Positions 25,278 through 33,433 are shown, counted from the stretch's first letter. The stretch is DNA of 42,794 bases from Physcocola sp002396385 (GCA_946535435.1 CAMNDM010000031.1:1-42794); one strand, 5' to 3'. Numbers and translations: made by a program. The notes: generated from the letters alone by a model not told the origin.

Positions 25278-26843
25278 TTAGAAACGATAGTTTACACCGA
25301 TGCCGAAAGCATAGTTGTTGCGTTCAAACTTGTCTTGCCCGAAGAGAGAACCAGCTTCCTTCAACTGCTTGGCAGCGTCAGTTCCTGCCAGTGCGGCAAC
25401 TGTGGCGCTCAGGTTGTTATAGTCGTTGGTAGTCCGGGTATAGTTGTCGTAAAACGACTTGTAGAATGAAAGGTTGAATTTCAGCCGGTCGTTTACCGGT
25501 ATACCGAAACCTGTTCCTAGATCCCAGTTGCTGACGTTGTAAGACATATCGCTGATGTATTCGTCGGTGTTGCAAAAATGGGTGCGGTGTCCGCCAATCG
25601 AAAACTGCAGGTGTTTGCAGATGTCCCATTCCAATCCGAGCAGATATTCGGTGGTGTTCCCGTCTAATAGATCCTGACGGTCGTTGTACTGTTTTGCCTG
25701 TTTGTCGAAAAAGAGGTGGAAACCACCCATCAGACGCAGGTTGTCAAGCAATTCGTATTGCAAACCAACAGTGAACAGTGCCGGCAGGTCTTCTTCAACT
25801 TTCTTCCCATCCTCGAACTTTTTCAGTGCACTGAAATTGGCGGCTGACTTGCTGTTCACGGCGTCGTTCTTCAGACGCATACGGGTGTTGAACTCGTATC
25901 TGGTCGAAAAATTCCACTTGTTTATCTTGTAGTCTAGTCCGATGATAGGGGCTATTCCCCAACCATATTGGTCGCAGTCTAAAACAACGTCCTCGTCGGT
26001 TACTGAACCAACTTTTTGGCTTGCGGCTGCGGCTGTTTTCAGTTTGGCAAAGCCTTCGGCCAATTGTTTCGCATTGTCGCTTTCTCCCAATCCGGCATCT
26101 TTTAGCTGGTCTAATTTTTTCTGATAGACTTCTGCCATTTCGTTGTAGGTCGCTGCGATAGCACTGGCTTTTGCCAACTTATTTGAATTGGGGTCCATAA
26201 ACATAATGTTTTTAACATGGCCCTTATAGCTGGAATTCCCGTATAGGGCTCGGGCTCCAAGGTATACCGACAGATTATCGGTAACTTTTTTGGCTGCACC
26301 AAGGGTTATGCCAATGTAGTATTGGCGTCCCTTCATGTACATATCGGCATAGTAGCCGTTTCCAAAAAATCCCTTTTTTGCACCGAATGCGTTTAACAGG
26401 GCGACATTGCTCTCAAAAGAACCCAGTCCGTCGGAAAACTCGCATTTGCCGCCACCTCCTGTAACTGCTGTGTTTAATTGGAAACTCCATCCGTTCCAGT
26501 TGTAGGCGGCTTGCAACGACGGCACAAGTGGAGCGCTGGCTTCACCCTCAAACGTCTTGGTCATGTTTTTCCCGTTTTTCGCTCCGTATGCGAATGCTGG
26601 AAAGGTGGAAACAATATTACGCTGTTGTTGCGCGCTTTGAATGTTAAACGACACATGTAACCCGCTGTCGAGGAACGCCACACCTGCCGGATTTGAATAG
26701 ACTCCGTCAATCCCAATGGCTCCATCACGAGCCGGATTCCTCAAATACTCTGCACTTTGGTTGGTGTTTGTGTTCAGGCCGCCAGCTATAGCTCCGGTAA
26801 GGCCCATCAGCATTGCGGTGCACGTTAGTACGGTTTTTTTCAT
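25278..26843 (-). CDS. OMPP1/FadL/TodX-family outer-membrane transport protein
   Basis: 521 residues with a signal peptide (MKKTVLTCTAMLMGLTGAIA). The mature N-terminus GGLNTNTNQSAEYLRNPARDGAIGIDGVYSNPAGVAFLDSG is the hallmark of the Bacteroidota FadL group: the NPA motifs mark the N-terminal hatch. Amphipathic strands of a beta barrel follow (WSFQLNTAV, YYIGITLGAA, WNFSTRYEFNTRM, LQFSIGGHRTHF), and the chain ends in VNYRF with the terminal Phe recognised by the BAM machinery. Family members pass hydrophobic substrates such as fatty acids across the outer membrane; the substrate here is unknown. A helical insert around residues 225-275 (EVYQKKLDQLKDAG...) is longer than in E. coli FadL. It is monocistronic. 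Confidence 0.92.
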   Translation of the reverse strand: MKKTVLTCTAMLMGLTGAIAGGLNTNTNQSAEYLRNPARDGAIGIDGVYSNPAGVAFLDSGLHVSFNIQSAQQQRNIVSTFPAFAYGAKNGKNMTKTFEGEASAPLVPSLQAAYNWNGWSFQLNTAVTGGGGKCEFSDGLGSFESNVALLNAFGAKKGFFGNGYYADMYMKGRQYYIGITLGAAKKVTDNLSVYLGARALYGNSSYKGHVKNIMFMDPNSNKLAKASAIAATYNEMAEVYQKKLDQLKDAGLGESDNAKQLAEGFAKLKTAAAASQKVGSVTDEDVVLDCDQYGWGIAPIIGLDYKINKWNFSTRYEFNTRMRLKNDAVNSKSAANFSALKKFEDGKKVEEDLPALFTVGLQYELLDNLRLMGGFHLFFDKQAKQYNDRQDLLDGNTTEYLLGLEWDICKHLQFSIGGHRTHFCNTDEYISDMSYNVSNWDLGTGFGIPVNDRLKFNLSFYKSFYDNYTRTTNDYNNLSATVAALAGTDAAKQLKEAGSLFGQDKFERNNYAFGIGVNYRF

Positions 26844-26912
26844 TGTTCTTTCGTTTATATCCCTTTATCCTTTAATTGGATAGCTCAATAGAGTGTTGTT
26901 TATAAATTTTCG

Positions 26913-26920
26913 CAAAATTA
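26913..26920 (-). promoter_or_regulatory. -7 element of the FadL-type gene
   Basis: The minus strand reads TAATTTTG here, 70 bases before the start codon. The -33 box is not evident. The remaining AT-rich bases up to the tRNA promoter (about 26930-27090) show nothing else I can support. Confidence 0.55.
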
Positions 26921-27091
26921 GGTTAAATTATTTTCTTTCCGTTGCTTTTTCTAAGGTTTTATAATTAACATTGTTAATTATATTGTATACTATGTTGGTA
27001 TACAGTATTTTGTGTTGTTTTATATTATTGTTGTGAATGTTGATATTTAGTGTGCTATTTCATATTTTGGCTTCGGTTGTGCAAATGAAAT

Positions 27092-27122
27092 TTGCATCTT
27101 AATTTTCTTTTCCCTATTTTTG
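27092..27122 (+). promoter_or_regulatory. promoter of tRNA-Gly
   Basis: TTG at 27092-27094, a 20-base gap and TATTTTTG at 27115-27122, ending 16 bases before the mature tRNA. Confidence 0.8.
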
Positions 27123-27138
27123 TGCCGCAAAAGTTTTT

Positions 27139-27211
27139 GCGGTAATAGCTCAGTTGGTAGAGCGTTGGCTTCCCAAGCCGAAGGTCGCGGGTTCGAGTCC
27201 CGTTTACCGCT
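27139..27211 (+). tRNA. tRNA-Gly (anticodon CCC)
   Basis: The acceptor arms GCGGTAA (27139-27145) and TTACCGC (27204-27210) pair perfectly. The D-arm GCTCAGTTGGTAGAGC, the anticodon loop TTCCCAA and the T-arm GGGTTCGAGTCCC are all standard. The anticodon CCC reads GGG. CCA is not encoded. Confidence 0.95.
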
Positions 27212-27377
27212 CAAGGTTTCTTGAACCTTTTAACCACTATGTGGAAATTTCTTCAAATAAGTTAAGACACTACATTGCCTTGGTTATTTCTTTTTGTGTT
27301 TGTTGTTTTTTGTCTGTTTTTATTCCTTTGTTAGGATGTTATTTGACAAAATTGACAATTAGATAAAACTGATGGCA

Positions 27378-27407
27378 AAAAAAGTCAGCATTTCTGCTGA
27401 CTTTTTT
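27378..27407. terminator. bidirectional terminator
   Basis: AAAAAAGTCAGCA (27378-27390) pairs with TGCTGACTTTTTT (27395-27407) over a 4-base loop, giving a T run on each strand. It ends the minus-strand operon that follows and any read-through from the tRNA. The 166 bases between the tRNA and this hairpin hold no recognisable gene. Confidence 0.88.
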
Positions 27408-27419
27408 GTTCTATAATAG

Positions 27420-27863
27420 CTATACAATTTTGTTTATATGTATGATGTTGGAGTTTCGTTTTGCAATCTGCCATTTCCCGTCTGTTTTTTTATATTCGTC
27501 GTCGTAGAAAATATTCTCTTGTGTGGTTGTCTGTACTCCGTCGCGTGTTTCTACCAGTGTTACCTGACAATAGCACCGGCCTATTGCTTGGTCTCCCTTT
27601 ATATTCAGCATTTGTTGCCCGTTCATGTGGAATGTCGAATTGAGGGTGTTGAGGAATTTTTGTAGCGTGTTGCCAATTTCTTCGTGTCCTTCTAGTGTCA
27701 TTTGGACTTCTCCATTGACGTAGGTCTTGTAGACGGCATCGGGGGTAAATAGGCTCTTTAGCGCCTGCCCGTTTTGTGCATCGGCCAGTATGGCGTAACT
27801 GTCTACTAGTTGTTTTAGTGCCATCCGGTCTGTTATTTCCTGTATTTTCTGTTCTATTTCCAT
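27420..27863 (-). CDS. SnoaL-like (NTF2-fold) protein
   Basis: 147 residues with no signal peptide. The start of helices (ITDRMALKQLVDSYAILADAQNGQALKSLFTPDAVYKTY) followed by curved-sheet strands (QMLNIKGDQAIGRCYCQVTLVE, ENIFYDDEYKKTDGKWQIAKRNSNI) is the SnoaL-like pattern, cone-shaped NTF2-fold proteins that act as isomerases, cyclases or non-catalytic binders. It is the last gene of the minus-strand run that begins with the ketosynthase, 19 bases after the HAD-HAD gene. A role in processing a polyketide-like product is possible from context, since SnoaL itself is a polyketide cyclase, but the family is too diverse to assert it. Confidence 0.8.
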   Translation of the reverse strand: MEIEQKIQEITDRMALKQLVDSYAILADAQNGQALKSLFTPDAVYKTYVNGEVQMTLEGHEEIGNTLQKFLNTLNSTFHMNGQQMLNIKGDQAIGRCYCQVTLVETRDGVQTTTQENIFYDDEYKKTDGKWQIAKRNSNIIHINKIV

Positions 27864-27882
27864 CTGTTGTATATTTTCTGTT

Positions 27883-29409
27883 TTATAGGATATTCATCTT
27901 TTTTAATGCATCCAGCATTTTGACCCAGTTGTCGAATGGTGGCTTGCCGAACTGGAACCATTTCCCGCAGAATTCTTTCGCTCCGTTTCTACTGCTATCG
28001 TCAATAAGGTAGCTGCCTTGGTTAAGATCTTTGTGGTGGCTTAGAACCAGCCTTTTTTCTGCCTTCTTGCCTAAGTATCTTTTCACCCAGCTGACTTTGT
28101 CGCACCATGCCCTGTTATTGTCCCAGGGTGCTGTTGAAAGCAGGTAGGTGTTGAAGTGGGTACTTAGAAAGTTGAAGGCTTCAACTGCGCCTTCAACCGG
28201 CTCCATTCTCGAGAAGATGTCAGGTACGTCATCGTAATGGTCGCGATATTTTTCGGTTTCCTCGGGGGTGAGCTTGCTCCTTACAGCTCCAGCAAAGTCT
28301 ACTAGCACGCTGTCCATGTCGAGGTATAAGATGGGGCGGTCGTCTTTTTCAAACAACTCGGCTTCGCTCTTGTCTCCATTACTGATTTTAGGTTCCTGCT
28401 CTAACAGGTATTGGGTAGTCTCGTCCCAGTCTCTAACGGGTTTCCTCCCAAATTGTAGCCAAATTCCCTCGAATTGTGCAGCTCCTTTTTGCGCATTACT
28501 GTCTACCAGTAGCTGACCTTCGTTCAGGTCCTTTCTGTGGGTCATTATCACGCGTTTGTAGCCATATATGCCCAAATGTCTCTTCACCCATTTTATTTTG
28601 TCGCTCCATACTTCCTCGTTGTCCCAAGGCCCGGTTGTGAGGATGTATAAGTCGTAGTGCCTGCTTAGCTTTTTAAAGGCCTCAACTGCACCTGGCATAG
28701 GACTTATGCGTCTGTAAAGGCCAGGAGTGTCTTCTATGTGGCCTTTGAAATCTTTTCTTTCTTCTTCCGTTAACGTTTCTTCTGCCGATGCGGTGTCGGC
28801 TAGTACTCCGTCTAAGCCGATGTAGGCAATAGGCTTTTGTACATGGTTGATTTGGTCGCTTAACATGTGTAGTAAGGGAACTACATTGTCGGCCCAGTCG
28901 TTAGCGGTCAGTATACAAGCCCCGCTGTAGTTGAAGTTGTATTTGAAATGCTGTTTGAAGAAGGTCTCGCTATATAGCATGTAATCGCTTTGACTGGCAA
29001 ACAGACCGTAAATAAATTGTTCCTCTCCACGGGGTATGTATTTGAATTGCTTCGACATAAATAAGCGGATGTAGGCCTGCTGGTTGGGCGTGAACGCTAG
29101 GTCGCGACGGCCCTCTGGCGATGATATGCGCATGTCGCTTATGCAGTGGGGGAGTATGAATTCTGGGTTGATGAGTATGCGGTAGTGGCCGTATAGGGCC
29201 TGCACCAGTGTGCCACCTAGCCCTACTCCTATCACGATGTCGGCATTCTCTGCCTTTGCCAGCTGGTTGAGGAAAGCAAGAGCCTCTGGCGGATTGCTTG
29301 GTATATCCGGAACAATTATCTCTCCTTCGGGGTACAGCTGTCGTAATATATCAGGCCCGTTTTCATTAAACGAGTCTGCTGGTGCTATTTCTACATAGAT
29401 TATTCTCAT
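27883..29409 (-). CDS. fusion of a hydrolase-like domain with two HAD 5'-nucleotidase-like domains
   Basis: 508 residues in three parts. Residues 1-185 look like a small alpha/beta-hydrolase (YqiA-like), but the nucleophile elbow reads GVGLGG (61-66), with Gly where the catalytic Ser would be. Residues 190-325 and 355-500 are two tandem HAD domains of the NT5C/deoxyribonucleotidase type, each with VEAF, LYILTTGPWDN or TYLLSTAPWDN, and a WVKRxLG block. The second keeps the DxD nucleophile pair (Asp364, Asp366 in YLDMDSVL) and the final LIDD (468-471). The first has Gly198 for the first Asp (YIGLDGVL) and LVDS for LIDD. The first two domains are therefore probably catalytically dead and the third active. 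The substrate is unknown. It lies 128 bases after the dehydratase genes and has a -7-like TATCTTTA upstream, so it may have its own promoter. Confidence 0.8.
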   Translation of the reverse strand: MRIIYVEIAPADSFNENGPDILRQLYPEGEIIVPDIPSNPPEALAFLNQLAKAENADIVIGVGLGGTLVQALYGHYRILINPEFILPHCISDMRISSPEGRRDLAFTPNQQAYIRLFMSKQFKYIPRGEEQFIYGLFASQSDYMLYSETFFKQHFKYNFNYSGACILTANDWADNVVPLLHMLSDQINHVQKPIAYIGLDGVLADTASAEETLTEEERKDFKGHIEDTPGLYRRISPMPGAVEAFKKLSRHYDLYILTTGPWDNEEVWSDKIKWVKRHLGIYGYKRVIMTHRKDLNEGQLLVDSNAQKGAAQFEGIWLQFGRKPVRDWDETTQYLLEQEPKISNGDKSEAELFEKDDRPILYLDMDSVLVDFAGAVRSKLTPEETEKYRDHYDDVPDIFSRMEPVEGAVEAFNFLSTHFNTYLLSTAPWDNNRAWCDKVSWVKRYLGKKAEKRLVLSHHKDLNQGSYLIDDSSRNGAKEFCGKWFQFGKPPFDNWVKMLDALKKMNIL

Positions 29410-29537
29410 ACCTCCTTTGGTTGTTTGCCGAAATGTGTGGCTTCAAATGAAAAAGTTTCACACCTTCAGTCTTCTTAACTTAAAGATATGAAACTTCTGT
29501 ATATTTGCCAACTGTGTAGTTGGACTTTTCCTGTTAG

Positions 29538-29912
29538 CTATGCTTTTTGTTCTTTAGAAGCTTCGGCTTTTAACTCCATAAATTTTGTGTCGCCTTTTAT
29601 TATTGAAGCGGCTATTTTTACTATGTCGCCGGTGTCTTCTAACTTCAGCACTATGTCTAGTTCCTTGTTTTCGCCGGGGGTGACGAGGTGGCTGAATTTG
29701 CATTGCTTCAAGTTGCCGATAAACAGATTGCTGCCAGTCTCTTCTTCTGCGCACACCTTTATCATGCCTATATTGCAGACTCCGGGCGATATCGGGTTCC
29801 CTGGGAAGTGTCCTCTAAAGATGGGGTGGTTGGGGTTGAGTTCAATATGGTAGACTACCTGCCCTTCTCCGTTCTCTTTCCCTGTAATGGTGAAAAAATC
29901 GTCTTTCAGCAT
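29538..29912 (-). CDS. ApeI-like 3-hydroxyacyl-ACP dehydratase (hot-dog fold)
   Basis: 124 residues with the FabZ-type signature HPIFRGHFPGNPISPGV; His35 corresponds to the catalytic His of FabZ/FabA. The helix after PGV, which in FabZ carries the catalytic Glu (PGVLxxEAMAQ), reads CNIGMIKVCAEEE, so the Glu is missing at that position. In aryl polyene synthesis the dehydratases ApeI and ApeP form a heterocomplex. Here the gene next door keeps the Glu but not the His, so the two probably form one active dehydratase between them. It lies 2 bases after that gene. The likely role is dehydration of 3-hydroxyacyl chains on the ACP of the same operon. Confidence 0.82.
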   Translation of the reverse strand: MLKDDFFTITGKENGEGQVVYHIELNPNHPIFRGHFPGNPISPGVCNIGMIKVCAEEETGSNLFIGNLKQCKFSHLVTPGENKELDIVLKLEDTGDIVKIAASIIKGDTKFMELKAEASKEQKA

Positions 29913-29914
29913 GG

Positions 29915-30340
29915 TCAGTCCTCCTCAAACAACTTTATTTGACATGAAGCGATGGTCTCGGATCCAATTTTTGTCGTTGCCTCCATCAGGGTTACATTCA
30001 TCACCTGTGCGGTTGCCTCAACTTCTGTGACGAGTTGCTCGCCTATGCGGGGCAAACGCGCAATCTGACATTTTTTTATTTCTCCAATATACCCTAATTT
30101 CGGCTTGCTTTCTACTCCGTTGTTTTTTTTATTTTTGACCCCGTTGTAAGCAGCACAGGTTTGGGCTATATGTTCAATGACTCCCATTTCGCGCAATTGC
30201 CCGTCTTCGCAGAACACGTTGTCTGCTAAAACGGTTAAGCCCGATTTCCCAGTTGTTTCTGTGGCACCATAGAAGGTGTCGATCATCATTATGGGCTCGC
30301 GTTGTGGAATCAGTTGCTTTATCTCTTCGCCTTGTTGCAT
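29915..30340 (-). CDS. ApeP-like hot-dog dehydratase partner
   Basis: 141 residues starting with LIPQREPIMMIDTF, the entry motif of ApeP/FabA-like hot-dog proteins. The central helix reads MGVIEHIAQTCAAYNG with Glu56 in the position of the FabZ catalytic Glu, whereas the GHFPG loop with the catalytic His is replaced by FCEDGQLR. The protein thus has one half of the active site and the neighbouring ApeI-like protein has the other. It is packed 8 bases after the ACP gene and 2 bases before the ApeI-like gene, which argues for stoichiometric expression. The partner relationship is inferred from residues and gene order. Confidence 0.78.
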   Translation of the reverse strand: MQQGEEIKQLIPQREPIMMIDTFYGATETTGKSGLTVLADNVFCEDGQLREMGVIEHIAQTCAAYNGVKNKKNNGVESKPKLGYIGEIKKCQIARLPRIGEQLVTEVEATAQVMNVTLMEATTKIGSETIASCQIKLFEED

Positions 30341-30348
30341 TTCGTTTG

Positions 30349-30591
30349 TTATGCAATCTTTGATTCAATGAAGTCGTACAGTTCGCTGAATGTTCCAACT
30401 TTGCTCATTTCTGCGCCATTGGTTTTGATACCGAACTCGCCATCGATAAGGGCAACAAGGTCGACAAGGCTGAGACTGTCTAGTTCGAGTGTCTTCTTGA
30501 TGTTTGCTTCTGGAGTGATGACGCTTTCTTCTACTTCAAATTCTTCTGCGAGCAGGCTGTTGACCTTGCTGATGATTTCTCCTTTAGTCAT
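30349..30591 (-). CDS. acyl carrier protein
   Basis: 80 residues, acidic and helical, with the phosphopantetheine attachment motif LELDSLSLVDL (Ser39). It is not the usual housekeeping ACP sequence (which has DSLDTVE), and it lies 33 bases after the ketosynthase and 8 bases before the dehydratase pair, so it is a pathway-specific carrier for this cassette. It needs a 4'-phosphopantetheinyl transferase, which is not seen in the window. Confidence 0.93.
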   Translation of the reverse strand: MTKGEIISKVNSLLAEEFEVEESVITPEANIKKTLELDSLSLVDLVALIDGEFGIKTNGAEMSKVGTFSELYDFIESKIA

Positions 30592-30624
30592 TTTATGTTG
30601 TCTTTTTATTTGTTTTATTAGATT

Positions 30625-31851
30625 TTATCCCTTAAAGTCACGAACGATAAGGGTAGAGTTCGTACCTCCGAAACCGAATGAGTTGCTTAGGAACGTGTCG
30701 AAGTGTTTGCTGACGCGTTGTCCTGGAATATTCAGTTTCGCAGAGTCTTCGTCCGGATTCTCAAAGTTGATGTTGGCGGCAATGAAGTCGTTTTTCATCA
30801 TGATCATTGAGTATATTACCTCGCTGGCCCCAGCCATCCACATTTCATGCCCGGTCTGGCTTTTTGTGGAAGTTACTTCCGGCTTGTAATCGTCGAAAAC
30901 AGCGGCAATGGCCTTGGCTTCGTTTTGGTCGCCGACATGGGTCGAGGTTGCATGTGCGTTCACATAGCCAATTTCCTCTTTACGGATGCCTGCCTCACGG
31001 ATGGCCATCTCTAACGAGCGGCGTGGACCGTCGACATTCGGAACGGAAATGTGGTCGCCATTAGAACTGAAGCCGTAGCCGATAACCTCGGCAAGTATTG
31101 GCGCTCCACGCTTGATGGCGCTCTCCAAACTCTCTATAATTACAGTTGCTCCGCCGCCGCTTGGTACTAGGCCGTCACGGTCGCGGTCAAAAGGACGCGA
31201 TGCTTTAGTAGGCTCGCTCTCGCGGGTCGAGAATGCACTGATTCCGTCAAAACTGCATACACTATATGGGTTGATTTCTTGTGCTCCTCCGCATACTACA
31301 ATATCCTGAAGCCCCCATTTTATAAGGAGGGAACCCAAGCCGATAGCGTGTGAGCCGCTGGCGCATGCTCCCGATACGGTGAGGTTAATGCCCTTCAGCT
31401 TGAAAATGCATGAAAGGTTCATTGTGACGGCTGAATTCATCGATTGGAAAATGCCGCCTGAACCTATTAGGGTGGTATCGCCCTTCTCGCGCATTGTGTC
31501 AACACTCTTTACAACCGGTTCCGCACTACTGTCGTTTCCATAAAGTAATCCTACTTCGTGGCTGTCGAGGTAGTCTTGGCCCAAATTGGCGATCTTTAGG
31601 GCTTCGGCAGTCGCCATATAGGCGTATTGGGCCTGCTCGGGCATGTATACGCGTTGGTTGCGACTTAAAATCCCTTTCAGGTTTGGAAGGTCTACGTGGC
31701 CAGTCAACGCAGAACGGAAGCCCATCGATTTGCGTACTTCGTCGAATATGATGCCTGACTTGCCATCCCAAAGTGATTGCTTAACCTCGTAAAGGTTCTT
31801 GCCTAGGCAGGAATAAATTCCTACACCGGTAATCACAACTCTTCTTTCCAT
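30625..31851 (-). CDS. beta-ketoacyl-ACP synthase II-like (FabF family)
   Basis: 408 residues, thiolase fold. The catalytic triad is complete: Cys163 in SGACASGSHA, His300 in VNAHATSTHVGD and His335 in KSQTGHEMWMAGASE, with the C-terminal GFGGTNSTLI. It condenses malonyl-ACP with an acyl primer. It heads a minus-strand operon with ACP and two hot-dog dehydratases but without a ketoreductase, chain-length factor, malonyl transferase or acyltransferase. The set looks like a reduced aryl-polyene- or flexirubin-type locus, or an auxiliary fatty-acid module that borrows the missing steps from the main FAS. A housekeeping FabF is less likely because of the neighbours. A leader of about 170 bases precedes it. 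Confidence 0.92.
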   Translation of the reverse strand: MERRVVITGVGIYSCLGKNLYEVKQSLWDGKSGIIFDEVRKSMGFRSALTGHVDLPNLKGILSRNQRVYMPEQAQYAYMATAEALKIANLGQDYLDSHEVGLLYGNDSSAEPVVKSVDTMREKGDTTLIGSGGIFQSMNSAVTMNLSCIFKLKGINLTVSGACASGSHAIGLGSLLIKWGLQDIVVCGGAQEINPYSVCSFDGISAFSTRESEPTKASRPFDRDRDGLVPSGGGATVIIESLESAIKRGAPILAEVIGYGFSSNGDHISVPNVDGPRRSLEMAIREAGIRKEEIGYVNAHATSTHVGDQNEAKAIAAVFDDYKPEVTSTKSQTGHEMWMAGASEVIYSMIMMKNDFIAANINFENPDEDSAKLNIPGQRVSKHFDTFLSNSFGFGGTNSTLIVRDFKG

Positions 31852-32030
31852 CGTATATATTTTATACTATATTTATGCTTTCTCTTATAGGGCGCCGATT
31901 CCCTATGCGCCTCATCTCTTATTTGATATTTAAGAACTTTGCTCTGCCTGATTGGTAGTTGTAGCTAGCTCGTCTTTTAGCTATATGGCAGCCATTTGTA
32001 TAAAATTGCTCCTTTCTATCAAAATTGATG

Positions 32031-32038
32031 CAAAAATA
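32031..32038 (-). promoter_or_regulatory. -7 element of the ketosynthase operon
   Basis: The minus strand reads TATTTTTG here. The transcript would have an untranslated leader of about 170 bases with a small hairpin (ATAGGG/CCCTAT, with an 8-base loop) near 31890. No clear -33 box. Confidence 0.5.
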
Positions 32039-32111
32039 GAATAAATTTTTGTTATTTTCTGTTTTTAAGTCAAAAAACACTTTAATATGCGTGCCTAATC
32101 TCGTTTTTACG

Positions 32112-32119
32112 TATTTTTG
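32112..32119 (+). promoter_or_regulatory. -7 element of the nusG-like gene
   Basis: TATTTTTG followed by C, 28 bases before the start codon. No TTG at the ideal distance. It is divergent from the ketosynthase promoter 74 bases away. Confidence 0.55.
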
Positions 32120-32146
32120 CCTTGCTAATTTGACTTAATTTTTCTT

Positions 32147-32677
32147 ATGTCGCAATCAGATGCTCCTTGTTGGTTCGTGTTGCGTTTCCCTTCGCAAGAC
32201 TTCCAGAAAGTTGTTTTGTTTCTCAATCAAAACGGCATTAAACAGTTCTCTCCTGTCACATATGTTGAAAATGGAGGGGCCGTCTCTCGCACCCAGGTCT
32301 TGCCCGGACATGTATTCGTACAAGGCCCGGCTGACCGGATTGACGAGGCTAAGCGTGAATACGATGGCGGGAAACTCAAATATGTGATGGATGCGGCCTC
32401 GGGCCGCCGGCTTCAGCTCGACAACCGGGTGGTTGAAAGTTTCATTAAAGTGGCTGAAAAAATACACGATGGCATCTCTTTCCTAGATCCTCGCCGCGAA
32501 TTTAATGTGAAACACGGCCCTATGGTGAGGGTAATGGCCAATGGCCCTTTCAAGGGGGTGGAGGGGGAATATCTGCGTATCCGTTCTAATCGTTGCGTCG
32601 TTGTACGTCTGGGTGGTCTGATTACGGTTGCGACTGGATTTGTGAAACCTGACGAGGTGGTCGAATTGCCTCTTTAA
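32147..32677 (+). CDS. NusG-family transcription antiterminator, UpxY-like
   Basis: 176 residues. The N-terminal NGN domain starts PCWFVLRF, continues through a helix and the LPGHVFVQG strand, and a KOW-type C-terminal domain follows (GPMVRVMANGPFKGVEGEYLRI). NusG paralogues of the UpxY or LoaP type bind RNA polymerase and let it read through terminators in specific long operons, in Bacteroides mostly capsule loci. This is not the housekeeping nusG, since secE and rplK are not beside it. It precedes an acetyltransferase gene by 45 bases and diverges from the ketosynthase operon; its target could be either side or elsewhere. Confidence 0.85.
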   Translation: MSQSDAPCWFVLRFPSQDFQKVVLFLNQNGIKQFSPVTYVENGGAVSRTQVLPGHVFVQGPADRIDEAKREYDGGKLKYVMDAASGRRLQLDNRVVESFIKVAEKIHDGISFLDPRREFNVKHGPMVRVMANGPFKGVEGEYLRIRSNRCVVVRLGGLITVATGFVKPDEVVELPL

Positions 32678-32721
32678 AGATAGGCATTGCCGTGTAGTGC
32701 CGATTTAGTATTGTTATTGTG

Positions 32722-33270
32722 ATGACGGAATTCGAAAAAATGCGAAGTGGCCTGCTTTACCGCTTCGATGATGATGAGGTCCTCGGTAGTGTGAGAAGAG
32801 CTAACGCTTTGTGCGCAAAGCTACAAAACCTTACTCTCGATGACGGTATGTGCAGGACGGTGCTGGAAAAACTGATACCTGGTCTGCCAAAATCGTCGTG
32901 TGTGAACCCTCCGTTCCATTGTGACCACGGACATGGCATTGTGATTGGTGAAAACGTCTTTATAAACTATAATGCCACGATGCTTGACGGGGGTATGATT
33001 GTGATTGGCAACCGGACAAAATTAGGACCTAACTGCCAGTTGGTAACGCCTAACCACCCGACTGATTATCTTGAAAGGAGATTCCCGCAAGAAAAATGCA
33101 GTCCCATCACTATCGGAGAAGATTGCTGGCTGGGGGCTGGCGTTATTGTTTGTCCTGGAGTGACTATAGGCGATCGTTCTGTTATTGGCGCTGGTAGTGT
33201 GGTGGTTCGTGATGTGCCTGCCGATTCTTTGGCAGTCGGAAATCCGGCCCGCGTTGTCAGACGGTTGTGA
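32722..33270 (+). CDS. sugar O-acetyltransferase, hexapeptide-repeat (maltose acetyltransferase-like)
   Basis: 182 residues from ATG 32722 (a GTG lies one codon upstream). The N-terminal helical cap is maltose acetyltransferase-like (EFEKMRSGLLYRFDDDEV), then the left-handed beta helix with hexapeptide repeats (IVIGENVFINYNATML, MIVIGNRTKLGPNC, ITIGEDCWLGAGVIVCPGVTIGDRSVIGAGSVV). The catalytic His is expected in VTPNHPTD. It ends NPARVVRRL. Such trimeric enzymes transfer acetyl from acetyl-CoA to sugars. It follows the NusG-like gene by 45 bases, so the pair may be the remnant of a polysaccharide locus, in which such acetyltransferases are common. Confidence 0.9.
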   Translation: MTEFEKMRSGLLYRFDDDEVLGSVRRANALCAKLQNLTLDDGMCRTVLEKLIPGLPKSSCVNPPFHCDHGHGIVIGENVFINYNATMLDGGMIVIGNRTKLGPNCQLVTPNHPTDYLERRFPQEKCSPITIGEDCWLGAGVIVCPGVTIGDRSVIGAGSVVVRDVPADSLAVGNPARVVRRL

Positions 33271-33403
33271 TATATTGCGGCCTTTAAAGACGAAGATGCG
33301 TCGATGAAGAATTTTGGGTCGTCGTTGTGTCGTTAACACATATAGTGATCAGTAAAATACGTTTTCCCTTCAAAAAAAACTTTTAAAAAATCTATTCCAA
33401 GGT

Positions 33404-33433
33404 TTGTAAAGTCCGAAATAATCTCTAACTTTG
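33404..33433 (+). promoter_or_regulatory. promoter of the tRNA-Met/tRNA-Glu pair
   Basis: TTG (33404-33406), a 19-base gap and TAACTTTG (33426-33433), 26 bases before tRNA-Met. Confidence 0.82.

Noticed and set aside
27154..27366. 70-residue frame starting inside tRNA-Gly
   Set aside because: The first 20 residues are translation of the tRNA itself, and the rest is AT-rich without a domain.
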